Source of the DNA: Neisseria flavescens
GTDB lineage: Bacteria > Pseudomonadota > Gammaproteobacteria > Burkholderiales > Neisseriaceae
Direction: 5' to 3'
Assembly: GCF_005221285.1 (NCBI RefSeq)
Contig: NZ_CP039886.1
Location: 310,001-374,000 of the forward strand
DNA length: 64,000 nucleotides
The translations under genes and the position numbers were made by a program. The notes under the pieces were generated by a model. The model did not search any database. It had not been told where the DNA came from and was given only the letters and a program-made list of their open reading frames with translations. Within the stretch, counting starts at the first letter, position 1; each line of letters begins with the position of its first letter. Positions 59,240 through 64,000 of this stretch are shown one piece after another.

Positions 59240-61603
59240 ATGCAATTTCCTTATTCATGGCTGAGAACTCAAGCCAATCCTGATCTTTCTGCCGATAAAC
59301 TGGAACATCTTTTGACCATGGCCGGTTTGGAAGTGGAAGAAATCGATACTGCTGCCCCTGCTTTCAGTGGCGTGGTTGTTGCCGAAGTAAAATTCGTTGA
59401 GAAACATCCTGATGCAGACCGTTTGAACGTTACCCAAGTTGATGCCGGTACGGGCGAGTTGGTTCAGATTGTTTGTGGTGCGCCGAATGTCAAGCCGGGT
59501 ATTAAAGTGCCGTGTTCGTTGCCGGGGGCCGTTTTGCCGGGTAATTTCAAAATTAAGCCGACTAAAATGCGTGGCGTACCATCAAACGGTATGCTGTGTT
59601 CGACCAATGAACTGGGTTTGCCTGATGATGGTGTAGACGGTCTGCATATTCTGCCTGAAGATGCGCCTGTCGGTGCCAATATCCGTGAATACTTGGATTT
59701 GGACGATACGCTGTTTACGTTGAAAATTACGCCTAACCGCGCTGATTGCTTGAGCGTTAAGGGTATCGCGCGTGAGGTTTCTGCGTTGACTCAATGCGCG
59801 TTTACGCCTGTTGAAATTCAGACGGCCTCTATCGGCAGTGAGAAAAAACAGGCTGTCCGTATTGATGCACCGGCCGATTGCGGTCGTTTTATTAGTCGTG
59901 TGATTGAAAACGTGAATGCGCACGCCGCGACACCGGATTGGATGAAGCAGCGTTTGGAACGCAGCGGTATCCGCAGCATTTCCGCATTGGTGGACATCGG
60001 CAACTATGTCATGCTGGAAATCGGTCAGCCTATGCATGTTTTCGATGCTGACAAGCTGTCAGGCAGTTTGATTGTCCGCCGTGCTCAAAATGGCGAGACT
60101 TTGGCGTGTCTGAACGAGAAGACGGTTACTTTGGCTGACAATACACTGGTGGTTGCTGATGAAAAAGGTGCGTTGAGCTTGGCGGGCTTGATGGGCGGCG
60201 AGGCAAGTGCGGTTTCAGACGACACCCAGAATATCGTACTGGAGGCTGCTTGGTTTGCTCCGGAGATTATTGCTGGTAAATCCCGTCAATACGGTTTTGG
60301 CTCGGATTCTTCTTTCCGTTTTGAACGTGGCGTGGATTACCGCTTGCAAGCTGATGCTATCGAGCGTGCTACCGAATTGGTGTTGCAGATTTGCGGTGGT
60401 GCAGCCGGTGAAATGGTTGAGGCACAAGGAAAATTGCCTGAGGCAAAACAGGTCGAATTGCGTTTAGGCCGTCTGAAAATGGTATTGGGCGTTGAAATCC
60501 CTGCCGAGCAAGTAGAAATTATCTTGCAACATTTGGGTTTGCAGCCTGAGAAAACCGCAGAAGGCTTCCGTGTCACTTCTCCTAGCTTCCGTTTCGATAT
60601 TGAGATTGAAGCTGATTTGATTGAAGAAATCGGCCGTGTTTACGGTTATGAAAATATTCCTGACGACTATACTTCAGGCCGTCTGAAAATGTTGGCATTG
60701 CCTGAAACCAAACGCCCGCGTTTTGCGGTTTATAACGAAATGGCGGCACGCGGTTACCGCGAAGTGGTCAGCTATGCGTTTGTGGATGAGCAATGGGAGC
60801 AAGACTTTGCTGCGAATACCAATCCTATCCGTCTGCAAAATCCGTTGGCGGCGCAGTATGCCGTCATGCGTTCTACGCTTATCGGCGGTTTGGTGGAAGT
60901 TTTACAAAATAATTTGAACCGTAAGCAAAACCGTGTGCGCGTATTTGAAATTGCCCGTGTGTTCAGCAAAGATTCGGCTGATCAATTTGTTCAAAACGAA
61001 CGTATCGGCGGTTTGTGGTATGGCTCCGTGTTGCCTGAGCAATGGGGCGAGAAAACACGCAACGTGGATTTCTACGATATGAAAGCCGATGTTGAAAGCC
61101 TTTTGAAAAACAAGGAAGTATCCTTTGTTAAGACCGAACATCCGGCATTGCATCCTGGACGTGCCGCCAATATCGTTTCAGACGGCCGAGTAATTGGTTT
61201 TGTTGGCGAGTTGCATCCGAAATGGCTGCAAAAATATGACTTGCCACAAGCGCCACTGGTATTTGAAATCGATATGGATGCGGTATTGGGCCGTGAGAAA
61301 ACCCGTTATCAGTCCGTATCCAAATTCCAACCTGCACGCCGAGATTTGGCATTTGTAATGCCTGAGGCTGTAACACATGATGATTTGTTAAATGCCCTGA
61401 AAGCGGCGGCGAACAAGCTGGTTCAAGAAATCAGCGTGTTTGACGTTTACCGCGGTACGGGCGTGCCTGAAGGCATGAAGAGCGTTGCTGTCAAAATCAT
61501 TTTGCAAGATATGGAAAACACGCTGACAGATGAAGTCATCGAGCCTTTGGTTGCGAAAATGATTAAAGCGGCAGCCGAAAAAGACGCACAGCTTCGCGCT
61601 TAA
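59240..61603 (+). CDS. pheT: Phenylalanyl-tRNA synthetase beta subunit
   Basis: A 787-residue subunit: N-terminal OB-fold tRNA-binding domain (HPDADRLNVTQVDAG...IVCGAPNV), B3/B4 editing region (TLKITPNRADCLSVKGIARE), B5 domain and core-like region, and C-terminal ferredoxin-fold anticodon domain (KFQPARRDLAFVMPEAVTHDDL). Three full DUS lie in the coding region (59817-59828 reverse; 60466-60477 and 60676-60687 forward), an unusual number for one gene. Confidence 0.97.
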   Translation: MQFPYSWLRTQANPDLSADKLEHLLTMAGLEVEEIDTAAPAFSGVVVAEVKFVEKHPDADRLNVTQVDAGTGELVQIVCGAPNVKPGIKVPCSLPGAVLPGNFKIKPTKMRGVPSNGMLCSTNELGLPDDGVDGLHILPEDAPVGANIREYLDLDDTLFTLKITPNRADCLSVKGIAREVSALTQCAFTPVEIQTASIGSEKKQAVRIDAPADCGRFISRVIENVNAHAATPDWMKQRLERSGIRSISALVDIGNYVMLEIGQPMHVFDADKLSGSLIVRRAQNGETLACLNEKTVTLADNTLVVADEKGALSLAGLMGGEASAVSDDTQNIVLEAAWFAPEIIAGKSRQYGFGSDSSFRFERGVDYRLQADAIERATELVLQICGGAAGEMVEAQGKLPEAKQVELRLGRLKMVLGVEIPAEQVEIILQHLGLQPEKTAEGFRVTSPSFRFDIEIEADLIEEIGRVYGYENIPDDYTSGRLKMLALPETKRPRFAVYNEMAARGYREVVSYAFVDEQWEQDFAANTNPIRLQNPLAAQYAVMRSTLIGGLVEVLQNNLNRKQNRVRVFEIARVFSKDSADQFVQNERIGGLWYGSVLPEQWGEKTRNVDFYDMKADVESLLKNKEVSFVKTEHPALHPGRAANIVSDGRVIGFVGELHPKWLQKYDLPQAPLVFEIDMDAVLGREKTRYQSVSKFQPARRDLAFVMPEAVTHDDLLNALKAAANKLVQEISVFDVYRGTGVPEGMKSVAVKIILQDMENTLTDEVIEPLVAKMIKAAAEKDAQLRA

Positions 61604-61717
61604 CATAAGATAAAAGTTGTCGTCAAAAATCACCAATAATATTTGATTTTTTGGTGAGGACTTGATTTTTAAAAGAATTTTGGTAATAATTGCACCAGTT
61701 TGAATGAAGGTAAACAC

Positions 61718-62020
61718 ATGACACTAACTAAAGCAGAATTGGCTGATATTTTGGTCGACAAAGTCAGCAACGTCACCAAGAATGATGCCAAAGAAATCGT
61801 CGAGCTCTTTTTTGAAGAAATCCGCAGCACTTTGGCGCGTGGTGAAGAAATTAAAATTTCCGGTTTCGGTAATTTCCAATTGCGCGACAAACCTCAACGC
61901 CCAGGTCGTAACCCTAAAACAGGCGAAGAAGTGCCGATTACCGCACGCCGTGTGGTGACTTTCCATGCCAGCCAAAAACTCAAAGGCATGGTGGAGCATT
62001 ACTATGACAAACAACAATAA
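61718..62020 (+). CDS. ihfA: Integration host factor subunit alpha
   Basis: From ATG with GAAGG upstream the protein is 100 residues: LTKAELADILVDKVSNVTKNDAKEIVELFF, KISGFGNFQLRDKPQRPGRNPKTGEEVPI (beta arm with the intercalating Pro) and RRVVTFHASQKLK. IHF bends DNA and supports recombination, transcription and phage functions. The pheS-pheT-ihfA order is conserved widely. An in-frame ATG at 61700 is not preceded by a ribosome binding site. Confidence 0.96.
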   Translation: MTLTKAELADILVDKVSNVTKNDAKEIVELFFEEIRSTLARGEEIKISGFGNFQLRDKPQRPGRNPKTGEEVPITARRVVTFHASQKLKGMVEHYYDKQQ

Positions 62021-62351
62021 TCCGGTTATTCCTGCCAAGCGTTATTTTACATTGGATGAAATGTGCCAATTGGTGCAAATCAGTCCGGCTCAGTTTGCCC
62101 AATGGCAACATGAAAATAATGTTGTGATTGGATACGGTGGCGATCGATATACACGTTCAGATGTAGTTAAGTTGTTGAAACTGAAAGATACGTTTGAACC
62201 ATATATCGATACGTTCAGCCATGGTGCTTTGGATGTAAACGGCAATCCTGCCGCCAATGCAGAAGAAGTCCGTCATGGTCTGATGCAGGTTTTGTCTGAT
62301 TTGGAGCGTCATCTTGGTTCTGAGCAACAAAACCACCATGTCGAGCTGTAA
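62004..62351 (+). CDS. MerR-like helix-turn-helix protein
   Basis: A 115-residue protein overlapping the end of ihfA by 17 bases, so translation is coupled. The N-terminal half is a MerR-type winged helix (YFTLDEMCQLVQISPAQFAQWQHEN...YTRSDVVKLLKLKDTF). No effector domain is evident, and the tail is rich in Asn/His. Such a gene follows ihfA in many proteobacteria; its targets are unknown. Confidence 0.8.
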   Translation: MTNNNNPVIPAKRYFTLDEMCQLVQISPAQFAQWQHENNVVIGYGGDRYTRSDVVKLLKLKDTFEPYIDTFSHGALDVNGNPAANAEEVRHGLMQVLSDLERHLGSEQQNHHVEL

Positions 62352-62677
62352 TCGATAGGGAAATTCTGATCAAAAGTGCGAAGGCATACAAAGATTTGCA
62401 TAATTGATTCTAATAAAGGCTGTTTGAATGATTTTCAGACGGCCTTTATTGTTTTATATTGCTTTCAAAATATCAGAATCTTGATTGCAAATGATTCTAT
62501 GAAATAGCCGTAAATGTTATACTTAGCCTCTTGTTTGCCGATTGGGAAGAAACAGTCATTAGATAATGCGGATGGATGCCGCCTTTTCATGGCAGACTGA
62601 GGTTTTTAAAACAAATGTAACGGCAGAATAAACAGGCTGTCGAACAACATTCAAATCGATGAAATGGATAGCAGGAA
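62352..62677. other. Intergenic region upstream of trpA
   Basis: About 325 bases. It holds a degenerate DUS hairpin (AGGCTGTTTGAA 62417-62428 with TTCAGACGGCCT 62434-62445, T run) that ends the ihfA unit, then the trpA upstream region. I see no Trp leader peptide or attenuator and no gene. Confidence 0.55.
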
Positions 62678-63463
62678 ATGAGCAGAATCCAACAAACTTT
62701 CTCAGCGCTCAATGGCGCAAAAGCACTGATTCCTTATATTACGGTGGGTGATCCCAGCCTTGAGACGACCTTGGCATTGATGCATAGCCTGGTGGCTAAT
62801 GGTGCTGATATTTTGGAACTGGGTGTGCCGTTTTCTGACCCGATGGCGGATGGCCCGACTATTCAACGTGCGGCTGAAAGGGCGTTGGCAAATCATGTTT
62901 CCTTGCACGACGTATTGGAAACAGTACGCTTGTTCCGCCAAACCAATGATAAAACGCCGGTTGTGTTAATGGGCTATTTGAACCCAGTACATAAAATGGG
63001 TTATCAAGCGTTTGCACAAGCGGCTGCCGACGCGGGCGTGGATGGCGTATTGACTGTGGATTCTCCGGTAGAAACCATTACCCCGCTGCATGACTCGTTG
63101 AAAGCGCAAGGTATTGATTGTATTTTCCTTATTGCGCCAACAACAACTGAGGAGCGTATTCAAACGATTGCCAAAGTGGCCGGCGGTTTTGTGTATTATG
63201 TATCGCTCAAAGGCGTGACCGGTGCGGCAAGTTTGGATACTGAAGAAGTTTCGCGTAAAATAGATCTTTTGCGCAAATACATCGATATTCCGATTGGTGT
63301 CGGCTTCGGCATCAATAATGCGGAGAATGCGCGTAAAATTGGTGCAGTAGCGGATGCTGTTATTGTCGGCAGCCGTATCGTCAAAGAGATTGAAAGCCAC
63401 GCAGGTAGCGAGGCCGAAGCGGTAGGCGTGTTGGTTAAAGAGTTGAAAGACGCGATTCGCTAA
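62678..63463 (+). CDS. trpA: Tryptophan synthase alpha chain
   Basis: A 261-residue TIM-barrel enzyme: ALIPYITVGDPSLETTL, catalytic Glu in ADILELGVPFSDPMADGPTIQ, catalytic Asp in GVDGVLTVDSP, and the phosphate-binding VGFGINNAENARKIG and ADAVIVGSRIV. It splits indole-3-glycerol phosphate. trpB is not adjacent, so the alpha and beta genes are separated in this genome. AGGA stands close to the ATG. accD follows, as in many beta-proteobacteria. Confidence 0.96.
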   Translation: MSRIQQTFSALNGAKALIPYITVGDPSLETTLALMHSLVANGADILELGVPFSDPMADGPTIQRAAERALANHVSLHDVLETVRLFRQTNDKTPVVLMGYLNPVHKMGYQAFAQAAADAGVDGVLTVDSPVETITPLHDSLKAQGIDCIFLIAPTTTEERIQTIAKVAGGFVYYVSLKGVTGAASLDTEEVSRKIDLLRKYIDIPIGVGFGINNAENARKIGAVADAVIVGSRIVKEIESHAGSEAEAVGVLVKELKDAIR

Positions 63464-63481
63464 TATTTTTTATTCCATTAT

Positions 63482-63516
63482 TTCAGACGGCCTTACATTC
63501 AACAGGCCGTCTGAAT
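63482..63516 (+). terminator. DUS inverted pair between trpA and accD
   Basis: TTCAGACGGCCT (63482-63493) then AGGCCGTCTGAA (63504-63515): the reverse arrangement of most pairs, with a 10-base loop and no T run. Confidence 0.5.
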
Positions 63517-63538
63517 TCTGAATTCCAAGGAGTCATTC

Positions 63539-64000
63539 ATGAGCTGGCTAGATAAAATTCTTCCTCCGAAAATTAAAAACCGAAGCAGTTCGTCCAGCGT
63601 CCCTGAAGGCCTGTGGCACAAATGTCCGTCTTGTTCGGCAACGGTTTATTCAACCGAGTTGAAGCAAAACAGCGAAGTCTGCCCGAAATGTAATCACCAC
63701 AATCCGCTTTCTGCGCGCGAACGTTTGAATTTACTTTTGGATGAAGAAGGCCGTGAAGAGATTGCAGCCAATATTAAACCGACCGACCCGCTGAAATTCA
63801 AAGACAGCAAAAAATATCCCGACCGCCTCGCGGCTGCGCGTAAAGCAACCGGCGAAGACGATGCATTGGTTGTTATGAAAGGCACCATGAACGGCCTGCC
63901 TGTCGTTGTAGCTGCGTTTGAATTCCGTTTTATCGGCGGCTCTATGGGTTCGGTCGTGGGTGAGCGTTTCGTTCAGGGTGTACGTCGTGCCGTTGCAGAT
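63539..64000 (+). CDS. accD: Acetyl-CoA carboxylase carboxyltransferase subunit beta, 5' part
   Basis: The ATG with AAGGAG 6 bases upstream opens MSWLDKILPPKIKNRSSSSS; the frame is open to the window end (154 codons). The zinc ribbon is visible (LWHKCPSCSATVYS...EVCPKCNHHNPLSARERL), followed by the start of the crotonase-like carboxyltransferase domain (VVMKGTMNGLPVVVAAFEFRFIGGSMGSVVGERF). It transfers the carboxyl group from biotin to acetyl-CoA in fatty-acid synthesis. The C-terminal half lies outside. Confidence 0.95.
   Translation, partial: MSWLDKILPPKIKNRSSSSSVPEGLWHKCPSCSATVYSTELKQNSEVCPKCNHHNPLSARERLNLLLDEEGREEIAANIKPTDPLKFKDSKKYPDRLAAARKATGEDDALVVMKGTMNGLPVVVAAFEFRFIGGSMGSVVGERFVQGVRRAVAD

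Noticed and set aside
1..64000. CRISPR arrays and rRNA genes
   Set aside because: The frequent repeated 12-mer is the DUS, irregularly spaced and inverted; there is no regular repeat-spacer array, and no rRNA sequence was recognised.

Overview
The window is a stretch of a Neisseria chromosome, most likely a commensal of the N. subflava/N. flavescens type. The evidence is the 12-base uptake sequence AGGCCGTCTGAA (the AG-DUS dialect), present dozens of times, usually as close inverted pairs that end transcription units. Neisserial hallmark genes (mip, a PorB-type porin, a PCu(A)C copper chaperone) and the neisserial gene order support this. One meningococcal-type AT-DUS is also present (21801-21812). 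Species assignment is inference.

Layout. 1-9.5 kb is core: the 3' part of spoT, recX with a 53-residue membrane protein, gph, glutamate dehydrogenase, mip, purN, a DUF3108 protein, rng, grxC, secB. 9.5-12.96 kb is an accessory island without AG-DUS: a putative Fur box, a TonB-dependent receptor cut off by an IS5-family element, a truncated secretion-leader ORF, small membrane proteins and a C39-like peptidase, with a Simonsiella-type DUS in a hairpin. 13-42.6 kb is core again: hisS-yfgM-der (no bamB), hfq, folK, a deoxynucleoside kinase, bcp, xerD, bfd, scpB, a BCCT transporter, recN, gshB, dgkA, the copper chaperone, mnmA, fadD, pyrG, a decayed carbonic anhydrase, a porin, pyrC, a hemolysin III protein, an AGCS symporter and yebC.

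43.4-50.8 kb is a filamentous (Nf/MDA-like) prophage: IS110/Piv-type recombinase, Zot/pI-like ATPase, DUF2523 protein, TspB adsorption-like protein, several tiny membrane proteins including a pVIII-like coat protein and a second coat-like paralogue, a putative ssDNA-binding protein and a rolling-circle initiator, all on the minus strand. Next to it (50.87-51.6 kb) lie a toxin C-terminal fragment and an ankyrin-repeat protein, read here as a stranded toxin/immunity pair.

51.6-64 kb is core: cytochrome c, hemH, tgt, tRNA-Val(GAC), then thrS-infC-rpmI-rplT, pheS-pheT-ihfA-merR, trpA and the start of accD. infC begins with an AUC codon, and an 8+8 bp H-type pseudoknot preceded by a promoter-like sequence lies between infC and rpmI, a likely ribosomal-protein autoregulatory leader.

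Most novel candidates: the prophage coat-like paralogue and 23-residue ORF, the toxin-tail/ankyrin module, the C39/leader island, and the infC-rpmI pseudoknot. No search could be run; family names come from recognising sequence motifs.
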